Shown piece after piece: positions 1 to 10,648 of a stretch of 64,000 bases of DNA (position 1 is its first letter; each line of letters opens with the position of its first letter). Origin of the DNA: Conus ventricosus (taxonomy: Eukaryota; Mollusca; Gastropoda; Neogastropoda; Conidae); assembly GCA_018398815.1 (NCBI GenBank), contig CM031602.1:99047378-99111377 (forward strand), in the 5' to 3' direction. A model generated the notes under the pieces. The model searched no databases and was not told where the DNA came from. It worked only from the letters and a program-made list of their open reading frames with translations. The translations under genes were made by a program, and so were the position numbers.

Positions 1-879
1 AATCGGAGTTACATTTAGCGCCTTGAGTGAATACACTTTAGAATTAATAGACCTTCAGACGTTGCGACTTTGAACAAAATGGTGAGATAGCGCTTTGTAT
101 GGTTTTGAGTACACTAAAGATGGTGATTATAAACGCAAAGAGGTTGGCGACAGACAAAAGGTGTCCTAAACTAAACAACAACGCAATCTAGAAGCAAAAT
201 AATGCTGCCAGCATGAATATAAAATAATTTCGAAAACTGACAGCAAATGGCACTTAGAACCATAAGTTAGAATGGGACAGTAAAATTGAATTCATAAGCC
301 CAATTACAATTTTTTAGCCGTCAAAAACTTTCAGAAAAGTTTCAACTCTGTCCTTTACATATAAGTCTTATGCCAGAGGACAATAAGCCGAAAAGAGATC
401 GGGGGGGAAATAAAGCCGTATGGGAATAACAAACAGTACAGTCCTACACAGAAGAGAAACGGTTTGAAAAAGATGCTTGTTAACAAAATTACCGTTCATT
501 CCGCGCGCAAATTAGGAGACACGTTTCTCAATGGATATTTGAAATTTTCTGTCTTAAAAAGATGAAGCAAGAAATGGAGCTGTGGACGTCATGAACATAC
601 TGATGAGAGGAAATTCTTATTAAGGCGGGCAAAACTTAGACGTTGACAGTACTTTAAAGTTACCATCGTGTTCTCCATAATGGTGAGGATATTAAGGTCA
701 TAACAACAACCAACAAAATCACATATTAGTCCTAGAAGTGAAACAATCTACAGAACTAAATTGGATGTTATCTACACATTTAGAACCTTATAGGATTTTA
801 TTATACTGAACAAGTGCAACAGGAGAGTATGATAAACATAATATCCTGGATTAGATTAAATTAAGTTATAAAACTATGG
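1..879. other. AT-rich stretch, no gene recognised
   Basis: All frames are short and closed. It lies just upstream of the ATPase relic, so it could hold more of the same element, but I found no motif to show it. Confidence 0.5.
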
Positions 880-1490
880 AGGCAGTTTAAACTTTATGAC
901 AAAAAACCCTCATTGTTCATTGATTGTGGACAGGAACCTGGTTGTGGGAAAACAATATTTACGCTCGACTGTTACAAACAGTTTTACGTTATAATTTTTG
1001 ATCATATTGTGATTTCCTGCCCAACACTTAAATGGAACAAAGCATATCACGATAGAAGGTTTTATATGGATAGATGATAACAAAGTTTTAGTTGATCCTA
1101 GCAATAAACTGAGTGAGTGTCTAGAACACTAATAAATTGTTTGAGAACGCAGACACTATTTTATTATAGATGACTGTTCGCAGAAAGAGGACATAGTTAA
1201 AAAAAGAAAAACTTTGTCAAACTAGCTTCAGTGGAAGACATGCTGGGATTAGTGTGTGGATTTTATGTCAACAATTAACTCGATTTAAAAGACTTTAGAG
1301 ACAGTTAAAGACTGTATTTTTTATTTCACATGAAAGACAGAGACGCATTTGATGAATGGAAATCTGAAAATGATGTTATTGATGAATGATCAGGAAAAAA
1401 CATAGGATTAAGCAAAAACTGAAATCTGAAAAGTTTAGTAAATTAGTATTTGAAAAACGGATAATTCTACACACATATGTTGTTTGTAGA
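880..1490 (+). pseudogene. Broken A32-like (FtsK/HerA-type) packaging ATPase
   Basis: Pieces in all three forward frames line up, in order, with the DNA-packaging ATPase type found in Polinton/Maverick elements and related dsDNA viruses. A Walker A-like P-loop ending PGCGKT lies at about 937-954. A CPTLKWNKAYH block follows near 1018-1050. A Walker B-like FIIDDC lies at 1160-1177. A sensor-type block with RHAGISVWIL and two Gln (QQL) lies near 1236-1280, and a LKSEKFSKLVF block at about 1419-1451. In the family this enzyme pumps genomes into capsids using ATP. The frame changes at least twice between blocks and stops occur between them, so no product is expected. No capsid, polymerase or integrase partner was recognised nearby. 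The link to Polintons rather than another virus group is inference; the ATPase identity rests on the ordered motifs. Confidence 0.6.
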
Positions 1491-1914
1491 TAATCGTTTT
1501 ATTTTTTTGGTTATTGAAAGAGATGTGTGATGTATTATATTTTTAATTCCATTGTTGAAGTCTTACTTGTCAGAGAACTAATACTGTTCATACTGGAGTC
1601 AGCCGGTCGAAACGGGTGAGACCGCTGAGCCAGAATTAACATTTATTAGGCTCTCTCGGTTCACTCTACACGTATGTGGTATGAATGTGGCGGTTGGTTG
1701 TGATCCGCTTTTTCAATGGTGGGTGTTGCCACGCGTGGAGAGCGCCAAGTGAAATGTCGGTTGAACAGAGGAAACTATGTGTGAGAACGTTTTTTTGCCA
1801 GTTAGTCACAAAAACTCCCCGGAGGAAGGCCGTGTGCCGAAATTGTTGGTGACAAACGGTACGTGTTGTTTCTTTTCCTTGTTTTGTTCCATTTATATAT
1901 ATATAGATAGAAAA
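1491..1914. other. Unassigned spacer
   Basis: No coding match was seen. It lies between the ATPase relic and the purine-rich minisatellite. A 60-codon open stretch at 1777-1959 has no recognisable features. Confidence 0.4.
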
Positions 1915-4135
1915 GGATTGATGGGGGAACGTTTAAGAAACAAAAACAATGCGGGATGATGGGCAGGAAAGTTAACGGAAAGATAATGGGGTATGGGGGG
2001 GGGGGGGGGGGTTAAAAGATTAATGTGGGTTGAGGGGGACAAGTTAAAGAATAATAATGGGATGATGGGGGTAGGTTAATAAAACTAATAATGGGGACTG
2101 AATATGGAAAACATTTTTTTAAAATTAACGGAGATGGATGGGAATTGTTAATGAAAAAACAAAGAAAAAGAAAAAAGGTTGGATGGAGTTGATGGGGAAG
2201 TTATAAACCTTAAATGGGATGTGAAACCAAACTTTGGAAAAAAAAAACTAATGGGACACGATGGGGGAGAATTCAGAAACATTGAAGATGGAATGGAGAA
2301 GTGTCAGAAAATTAATTGGGGATGATGGAAGAAGTTAAGAAAATGAATGGGGATTATGAGAGGAGTTAAGAAAATTTAATGGAGAAGTAGAAGGAAGTAG
2401 AAAATTATGGGAGAAGACGGAGGAAAATTAGGAAAATAAATCAGGATGATGGAAGAAGTTAGGACAAACTAATGAGGAGGATGGGGGGAAGTTAAGAAAA
2501 ATTAATGGGGATGATGGGGAAGTTACAAAAAAATAATGTAAGATGTATGGGAGAAAGGTATAGAAAAAATAAGGGGTATGGTGGAAGGGGGGGGGGGGGT
2601 GTTTTTACAAAGATTATGTGGGGTGAGGGGGAAGTAAAGATAAATTAATTGGGATGAGGGGACAGGTTAAGAAAAAATAATGGGGATGAATGATGGGGAA
2701 AAGAGTTTTTTTAATTAACGGAGATGATGGGGAACTGTTATTAAAAAAATAAAAAAGATTGATGGAAGGTTGAAGGGGAACTTTATAAACAATTAAATGG
2801 AGATGATGAGCACAATTGATAAAAATTAATGGAAAGGGGAGGAGAGAAATTTCAGAAATTTATTGGGAATGATGAGGAGAGTTCAGAAAATAATGGGGGT
2901 TGATGGGAGAACTGTTTGTTTGTTTTTTAGTCATTGGGGAAAGGATGAGGAAGGTAAAGAAAGCTTGATCAGATGATGGGCGCAAGTTTTTAAAAAAAAT
3001 TGATGGGGATAGATGGCATGAGAGTTAAGAAAATTAATGGTGAAGAAGGGACAGAAAAAACAAGTGGAGATGATGGGGGGAAAGGTAAAAAAAATGTATG
3101 GGATGAAGGGGGAAACTAGAACAAGAATAAATGGAGGATGATGGAGGAATTCAAGAACTAAATAGGGGATAATGGGGGAAAGTTAAAAACCAATTATTTG
3201 GGGGATGACGAGAATCCAAGAACATTTATGGATAATGGGGGAATTAAAAACAATTTTGGGGGATGATGGGGGAAGTTGAGAAAATTAATGGAGATATGGG
3301 GGATTGAGAAAATTTAGGGAGACGTTGGGGGAAGTAAGACATTAATGGGAGATGATGGGAAGTTAAGAAAATAAATGGTGGGTTAAAATGTTATTGGGGA
3401 TGATAGGGAAAAAATATTAAAAAAAATAATGGGGGGTGATGGAAAAGTTATTAAAAAAAACATGGGGAAGGGGGATCTTTAAAGAAAAGATTAATGTGGA
3501 GAAATGGGGGGGATTAAGAAAATTGATGGGGAAACTAAGGGAAATTTAAGAAAATAATGAGGATGATGGGAAAGTTTAAAAAAAACAGGGAGAAGGTGGG
3601 GGAGTTTAAAAAAATAATGGGGATTTGAAGGGGGAAGCTAAAAACATTATTGGAAATGATGGGGAGTTTGAAAAAAAATGATGGAGATGGGGGGGGAGGG
3701 GAGGAAAGTCGGAAAAAAAAATAATGTGAAGATGATGGGGAAGTGAGACAAAAAATTAACCGGTGTGGGAGATTATGGATGGAAGTCAGCAACCAAAATA
3801 ATGTGCGAGATGATGGGGCAAGTCAGAAAAAAAATATAATGGAGACGAGGGAGGGAAGTTAAAAAAGGATTAATGGGGATGAGGGGGGAAAGTAAAAAAA
3901 AAAAAGGCCACTCAGAGAGATGATGGAGGACGTAAAAATTAAAAAAAAATGACGGAGGAAGTTTTACAAAATTAATGGCGATGTTGGGGGAAGTTTTTTA
4001 GAAAAAAATCAATGGGATGATGTGGGGGAAGGGGGGAGGGGAGTTAGAAAAAAATTAAAGGGGGATGAATGGAGGAAGATTAGAAACAAATTAACAAGGA
4101 TGTGGGGACAGAAAAAAAATTGATGGGGAATTCTG
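1915..4135 (+). repeat. Degenerate purine-rich minisatellite, unit about 30 bp
   Basis: The plus strand is almost free of C and repeats variants of a unit resembling gggatgatgggggaagttaa followed by an A-rich stretch with attaatg, roughly 30 bp each. That gives about 70 copies over 2.2 kb. Copies differ by many substitutions and by A-run and G-run lengths. Open frames inside it are by-products of the biased composition. Confidence 0.85.
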
Positions 4136-4700
4136 AGTGACACGATTCGCCAATGTTCTACTCCAGAATCTGTCGCAAGAGGATGTGGGTGGGAGGTGCA
4201 TACAGGGGAGGATACCTCTTTTCACTCATCATATAAAATATCCCCGAATGCAAGAAGCATGCAAGTACAATGTGTTGTGTAATGTATGTGAAGCTCCACG
4301 AGTAGCTGTCGTGGTGGTGCCTCTGGAGGTGCCGTACGAAGAGGTCGCCCTGGACAAAGGCACGAATGGTGTCACCAAAACAAAGCAGTAGCCTGGCCCA
4401 TCTGGTGCTGGTGCAGACAACGTGTGCACCGGGGGGGGGGTGGGGGGGGGGGGGAGTTCAAGAAGTCACAGAAGTCGCCCTCCGGCTGCTGCTTCTGCTG
4501 ATGAAAACCACAAAACGTGTAACGCTGAGGTCCAGAAGTCAATGAAATCAAAGAAGTCGAACCCCACCGACTGCGCCTGGCCATGAAACTGCAACGTGTA
4601 CGCCGAGGTCAAGAAGTCAAACAAGTCCAAACACGTCGAACCCCGTGGGGAAGCTGGACATGTCTCCACGGACTGCTAACCAGGACCCTCACCATGACCC
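4136..4700 (+). other. Unrecognised GC-richer block with an internal duplication and a G-run
   Basis: Composition changes sharply after the purine array. An open frame runs 4137-4391, followed by an interrupted G-run at 4431-4454. Then come two related units of about 90 bp (about 4500-4570 and 4580-4650). Both contain a variant of 'aacgtgtaacgctgaggtc' followed by aagaagtca-type repeats and 'gtcgaacccc'. In one frame the units read as Cys/Lys-rich peptides with a stop between them. I do not recognise the product; decayed coding sequence is possible. Confidence 0.3.
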
Positions 4701-5036
4701 AACCAGGCCCATAAGCCCAAAACCCAAAAAGGGGCAAGCAGAACAAAACTGCTGGACAAAGAGCTCAGGAGGCATAAGGTGAAAGAGTTGTAAGTTCCTT
4801 TTTTGTTTTTGTTTTCGTTTTTAAGGATGATGGGATAGGTCAAGAAGTTCACTAGATCACAATTCAGGATTATTTGTATCATTTAGACTCCCTTATTTTC
4901 TTAAGATTTTTTTTTCCATTGTAATGCTACTTTCCTCCTTCATACTTTTTTTAGAACACAATAAATTATCGTAAACACACATGTGTAAATGGCTCTGGAG
5001 TGGATGTTACCCATACTGTATGTGCGTGTGGGTGTG

Positions 5037-5252
5037 TAAAAGAGATAGAGAGTAATGGGTGCATGTGTGTGGTGTGTGTGTGTGGTGTGGTGTGTGTGTG
5101 TGGTGTGTGTTGTGTGTGTGTGTGTGTGCGTGTGTGTTGTTGGCGAAGAAGAGAGGCGATAGAGAAAGAATGGTGGTGTGTGTGTGTGTGTGTGTGTGTG
5201 TGTTGTGTGGGTTGTGGTTGTGTGTGTGTTGTGTGTGTGTGTGAAAAGACAC
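5037..5252. repeat. (TG)n microsatellite
   Basis: TG tracts run 5063-5138 and 5173-5252, interrupted by a short unique stretch. Both strands are open because of the repeat and are not coding. Confidence 0.95.
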
Positions 5253-6429
5253 TGAATATGCGGAAAATTCAAGCCTAATGAATTTTGCTGTTGTTGTAGT
5301 TCCCTCATGACCAGATCCACAACTAGAACTCTTTCAGCTTATTTGCCATTGCCTTTAGGGTTCTGGTCCTTGGTTTACGAGAAGAACGTCACTGTTCCAT
5401 GAGGGTCATAGCTAATAAGGTCCACAAACCCCCGTGCTCAACCTCTATGGTGAGGACTCTCGCTTGGAAGCCAGATTCCCTCATGGTGCAGATCGTGGTT
5501 CCTCCCCATGCTGATCTTATTTTCTGGCAGTCACTCTAGGACAACTCAGACATTGCCTTAAAGACTAATTAGCTATTGCACACATAGCATGCACCGAAAG
5601 AATTAAAATGTGAATGAAAAAATGAATACTGGTTGATATTTTTTTTCATTCCTAATCTCATGTCGTTATCGGTGCTGCGATGTTGTACATGTTCAGCCAT
5701 ACTAAAAAGCCCAAACTGGCCTTCTTCTTTCCATGCAGACATGTTTTGTTTGAATCCCGGGCAGTGTCAGAAAACAAATCTGTCAGCAGATGGACATCTA
5801 GTGTCATGACCTGATCAGTGAGGTTCGTGCCAAACTCTTGCCCTAAGGAAAATTTCTCTGCAGACCTTCTGCTTTGAAACTGCCCAGAGTTCCGCGGGCT
5901 GGGACGAGCAGGGAGTTCTTTTGAAATGACAGAATGTGTAGGAGAAAAGGAAATTCTCCATAGTTATATCTATATCTGCATAAATCACAATAGTTATATC
6001 TTTTACTGCATAATTAGTCATATCTGCAAAAGTCTTCCATAGTTACAATTTTTCTGCTTTATTAGAATAAAATGAGATACATTTTTTTTTCTTTCTAGTC
6101 TTTCCAAGATCATGTGGGGTAACATTCACTGAAAGAAAGCAGCAATATAACGACCAGTGTGTGTTTTCAGGAAGCAGAGCAACGGCAAAAACATTGCCCC
6201 GCCTACCCCAGCTGCACACCAGGTGGAAGGTTTCGGTGTATGATAAAACTATGGCCTTCCAGAAGGATGACAGCGATCCTGCCGGCGCTAATGCTCTCCA
6301 CTCCCGTTTTCTGTAAGACACAAAGACTCTGTCAACACCCAGTCGGATGGTTTTTTTTTTTTATTTTTCCTCTATTTACTTTATAGACTCTGTCCTACGT
6401 AATTGTCCAACATTCTGACTCAAGAGACA
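5253..6429. other. Unassigned spacer
   Basis: This is mixed-composition sequence. Only short open frames occur and none has a recognisable motif. A poly-T stretch at about 6351-6366 is the only low-complexity feature. Confidence 0.4.
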
Positions 6430-7679
6430 TGATCTTCATTTATGATAAATTAATCTAGGCGTTCAGCAAATTGCTTGACGAACTGAAGTGGGGATGAAGT
6501 AACTTATAACATTGCAATTGAGAAAGTGCAGAAATGTTTTCAGATGATATCAGAAAAAGCAACATTGTGTTTGCCCCTTACAACTATTTACTGTTCATGG
6601 GCCCAAATGTTGCTTGGATGACAGATGGAATTCGACGGTTAATTGAGGAACGCCAGATACTTCCCACAAAATAGCTAAACACTAATAAACCAGAAGACTG
6701 GCTCAGGTTCGACAGTTTGCGAAACAATGTCCATATCCAGAGAAAAGCAAAGACAGTGGGAATACACAGAGAATTGGAGCCGAAAGTTTTAAGTTCAGAT
6801 GATTTTTGGAAATAGAAATGGTGGAAATTTCTTGGAATCTTTTCTAAAAAAAAGGGTATGGACTACTAACAAAATTCCACCAATACATGCATGGTAAAAT
6901 CTTATATCACACAATAAAGAAACTGGTATTTTCAATGACTTCCTTCATTAGCCATCTGCTATAGAGAATAAAGAATAAGAAGTGCCTGATCTTCCATTCC
7001 TGACCATGAGCTTAAGTGAGCTTTGCACTCACTCCCTCTGAACATGAAATGTCATCAGAAACCTGACATAAACAAAGCCATCAGAACTTGACCTAAGTCA
7101 CAACAAAATACTGATGGCATCCCTTGCCAGTTTTTTTAACCCTCTGACCCTGTCTTTTTTAATGGAACTTTAAATGAAGGCATATTTCCTAAATAGGGAA
7201 AACTGCCCAGGTAAAGCCTTTGCATAAAAAGGTGCTCCAAAAGAGAAATGTTAAAATTATCGCCTGATTTTCATTGCTTAGTACTTTGGTAAAATCTTAG
7301 AGAGATACATTACAAACGTGTATTTTATTTTTTTTATCATATAATCAACTTATTTCATCTCTGATTCTGAATTATCCCTAGAGCTTCTGCGTCAATCAGT
7401 TTGCGTGCATGTTAATGATCTGTGTTCCTTACTTTTGATAATGGTACATCAACGGCAAGCAGTTTTCCTTGACATTTCAAAAGCTTATCGTGTCAGCCGA
7501 CAAAGGTCCTCCCTGCAAATATGAAAAGCAATTTGCATACAGGTAAATTACATGAATGGTTTTCTTATTATCTTCGAAATCGTACTCAGCAGTTCTATAA
7601 AAGGGGCGAAAAATCTGTATACAAAAATTCCTTCTGTTGTCCTACAAGGCCTCAGTGCTAGGCCGCGCTCCTGTTGCTT

Positions 7680-7680
<1 letters not shown>
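6430..7680 (+). pseudogene. Non-LTR retrotransposon RT fragment (Jockey/CR1-like), broken
   Basis: The translation, with frame changes and stops, follows the linker and reverse transcriptase of an insect/mollusc-type non-LTR element. A linker resembling AWMTDGIRRLIEERQ lies near 6610-6650. The region before the fingers includes a TDGIP-like motif near 7108. The palm block FLDISKAY lies near 7465-7488. A VLQGLS-like piece near 7636-7655 matches the (G)VPQGS box. The catalytic (F/Y)ADD box is absent because the match ends where the AT microsatellite begins. The RT copies element RNA into DNA at a nicked site; here it cannot be functional. The C-terminal half of a similar RT occurs at 25.4-25.96 kb. 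Confidence 0.65.
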
Positions 7681-7710
<30 letters not shown>

Positions 7711-7716
7711 TTATAA

Positions 7717-7756
<40 letters not shown>
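7678..7756. repeat. (TA)n microsatellite
   Basis: TA tracts with small interruptions. They cut off the RT match exactly after the VPQGS-like box. Confidence 0.95.
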
Positions 7757-7758
<2 letters not shown>

Positions 7759-7760
7759 TA

Positions 7761-8010
7761 ATATACAACAACTAATGAAATTCCAAGGGTTAGTACCACA
7801 CCGTTCCAGCAACCCTTACAGAGCAGCTTGGTGTTGCAATGACTGCAAGAATCTATGAATGCGCATATCCCCCTAGTTCTTTCAATCTAAGACATAAGAG
7901 AAGTCTTTGTTTATGATTCAATACTTCTTGCAGTCATTGCAACACCAAGCTGCTCTGTAAGTTGCTGGAACGGTGCGGTACTTAGCCCTTGGCATTTATT
8001 AATTTTGTAA
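7761..8010. repeat. Inverted repeat with arms of about 90 bp
   Basis: The left arm (about 7761-7862) contains ccgttccagcaaccctta and cagagcagcttggtgttgca. The right arm (about 7905-8010) carries the reverse complement of the same stretch. Arms differ by a few small indels and are separated by about 45-70 bp, so the RNA or single strand could fold into a long hairpin. A foldback-type element is the simplest reading. Confidence 0.8.
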
Positions 8011-8154
8011 GTTTATCCCTTGCGGATGAATTCCAGCAGAACTTGCCCTCAGCACTTGTGTCTTAGTGGAGATCTTTTATATTTTCTACTTTTCGACAAG
8101 ATAAATGTAGCTGTATTGCTCTTATAATGATTTCCTTTTTGCTTCTTAATGGCA

Positions 8155-8395
8155 CTTTGGTGTTTTTTGTTGAAAACTCAACAAACATACTACGGTATTG
8201 CACACCAAACCTTTTCTGGGATTGCAGTCTTCTTAAAAAAACTAGAAAGCAGAGGAGTCAAATACCACTTTCCGCGGTCACGAGGAAAAACCACCAATTT
8301 TTTTGAAAACCCAACAAACTTACAACGGTATTGCACACCACTTTGCGGATCGCGTTCTCTTAAAACCGAAAAGGCAGAGGCGTCAATTACCATAT
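8155..8395. repeat. Tandem duplication, unit about 125 bp
   Basis: Two adjacent related units share caacaaacttacaacggtattgcacacca-type sequence, each preceded by a ttttttgaaaac-like stretch and followed by a gcagaggcgtcaa-type stretch. Divergence is moderate with indels. Confidence 0.75.
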
Positions 8396-8397
8396 TA

Positions 8398-9000
8398 ATA
8401 AATATGAGAACCCTTCACTAGTTGCCTGAGGGAATCATCCTATCCCTCTTGAAAGCACATTTATTGTTTTATTTCCTGCTTCCTAGGGCCTTCGCTGCTG
8501 GATCGGACGCATCAGGGAGACACGGCTGATTGTGTCAGTGCTCTTGTGTCATAATAGAACACACCACAGTCCACAATTCTGTGGTATTCTCACACCAAGG
8601 GTTCAAAAAGATCCCACAGCAACCCTCAAAGCAGCCAGCGAAGGGCAGTAAATGGAACAAAACACCACAAGTGGGAGATGAAAAAAAGTTGCTGAAAAAA
8701 AACAGAAAGCATTATTCAAACAATATATTATATAGGGGACAATCTTTGAGCGTATTCTTGAGGATCCATTCAGGATACAAGGAGAATCAAAAGATATGGA
8801 ACAGTCGGATATAATTATATAGATACTGTGGTGTGTCTCTATTTGAACACCAGGAGCGCAGACACATCAACCGTGTCTCCCTGATGAGTCTCCTGATCGC
8901 AGCGGACGAGAAAGGCCTAGGAACAGGCAATGCAAACAGATCTAGCCTCCAGAAGGATCACGGATGGTTCCCTCAGGCACTAGTGAAGGGATTTTTTCAT
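8398..9000. mobile_element. Foldback/MITE-like element, arms about 175 bp
   Basis: The left arm (about 8398-8575) contains acccttcactag, gatcggacgcatcaggga and ggctgattgtgtc. The right arm (about 8820-9000) is its reverse complement, for example cgtgtctccctgatg and cactagtgaaggg. The middle (8576-8819) has no coding capacity I recognise. Terminal inverted repeats without a transposase suggest a non-autonomous DNA element. Related arms lie at 9.2-9.8 kb and 25.2-25.37 kb. No target duplication was established. Confidence 0.65.
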
Positions 9001-9224
9001 AGTTATAAGATATTTCCTCCTATTTTCTTCATGCTCATTTGTTTTTGTTTCTTCTCTAAAAATTCAAATCTTGCAAAGTGCATTCTTATAATGACGGAAG
9101 AATTGTTACCTGCACTGTTTTCTTTCTCTCCACTCATAATTGTTCAGCATCATATTGTGGGCCATCATTGGGAGATTGCATCCTCTTAGGAGATCCAAGT
9201 AAGGTTGTCCTGCACATTCTTAGA

Positions 9225-9830
9225 CCTGACAATGCTTGAGTATAGAACAGCAGGAGCTGACCACGTCAAACTGTGTCCATATATTGTTGATCTGCCCTTG
9301 TATCCTTGAATGGATCCTCAGGCAGAGGCTCAAAGATTGTCCCAACATTTTAAATCGTTTTTGTATAATGCTTTAGTTTTGTTTAGCAACTTTTTTCCTC
9401 TCCACACTCCGTTTTATTCCATTTACTACCCTTCATCTTCGGCTGCTTTGGGGTGCTGTTTGGTATTCTTTTTGAACCCTTGGTAGTGAGACACACAGAA
9501 TATGAAACTGTGGTGTGTCTCTATTTGACACCAGGAGCGCACACAACAGCCAACCGTGTCTCCCAGATGAAGTCCGATCCAGCTGACGAAAGGCAATAGG
9601 ACACAGCAATGCAAACAGATCTCCTCCAGAAGGGATCACGATGGTTTCCCTCAGGCAGCTAGTGAAGGTTTTTCTAGTTAATAAAATATATTTCCCCTAT
9701 TTTCTTCCATCTCATCTGTTTTTGTTTCTTTCTCTAAAATAAATCTTTGCAAAGTCATTATATAATGACGGAAGAATTTTGTTAACCCTGCACTTGTTTT
9801 CTCCCACTATTTATGTTCAGCATCATATAT
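9225..9830. mobile_element. Second, rearranged copy of the foldback repeat
   Basis: Sequence at 9225-9490 is the reverse complement of the 8585-8800 middle region: both share ccaagggttcaaaaaga and ggatccattcaggatacaag in opposite orientation. Sequence at 9505-9830 is a direct repeat of 8822-9165, including gtggtgtgtctctatttga, gcaatgcaaacagatct and ataatgacggaagaat. The whole 8.4-9.8 kb block is therefore a nested or palindromically duplicated copy. Confidence 0.7.
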
Positions 9831-10108
9831 TAAATATATAGATATATATATATTAATATATAGATATATATATATATATATATTATATATTTTATATATA
9901 TATATATATATATAGATATATATATATATATATTTATAATCCTGATAGACAGCGCAAACGCCGCTAGAAACAAATTTTGTCGAGTTTAACCTGAGTTATA
10001 ACCTCCTTTTTAACATCATTGCGCGATATATAATAATATATATATATATTTATATATAAATGGTTAATTATATATATATATATAATAAATAAATATATAT
10101 ATATATAT
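9831..10108. repeat. AT-rich microsatellite flanking the LTR element
   Basis: (TA)n and (GATATA)n tracts at 9831-9943 and 10022-10108 sit directly against the left LTR. A similar AT tract lies at the other LTR edge (18515-18570), so the element inserted into AT-repeat DNA. Confidence 0.9.
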
Positions 10109-10606
10109 TGTCCAATCGAGCCGACCCCTGGAGGTCTGCCCTGACAGGATCGGTCTAGGTGGGAGTGAAGGGAGTGACTGACCTCACACGCCCCGTAGAG
10201 GACCACACAATAAAGATTACTAATCACAACACCCCCCATTTAGTCACACCAACAACATTCATAAATAAGCATGTCCAACACACACAACATGCACAATCAA
10301 AATCAAGCAGTCCAACACACACAACATGCCAATTATAAATAAACATTTCACCATACGACGTACACAATCATAATCACAGCATTTCAACCCATATGACATA
10401 GACTCAATAATAATAAACATTTGCCAGCAACCATCCGCTTTCCACAAAACCAGGTGTGCCACCACACCCCTGCCTTCTCTCAAGTCTACTGGGAGCAAGA
10501 GCAACCCGTCGCACTAAGGTGCTCCGAACCGGTCGGTTCGTGAAGAGAAGTCGTTTCAAGGCCGACACCCTCCGACTCACGACAAGCAGGCAGTGAAGAG
10601 CGCGTC

Positions 10607-10648
<42 letters not shown>

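Noticed and set aside
1590..1640. ccggtcgaaacgggtgagaccgctgag as a hammerhead or tRNA-like structure
   Set aside because: The GAAA box is present but no CUGANGA box or matching stems were found.
4480..4660. Two degenerate zinc fingers in the Cys/Lys-rich duplicated unit
   Set aside because: Cys and His spacing does not match a known finger, and a stop lies between the units.
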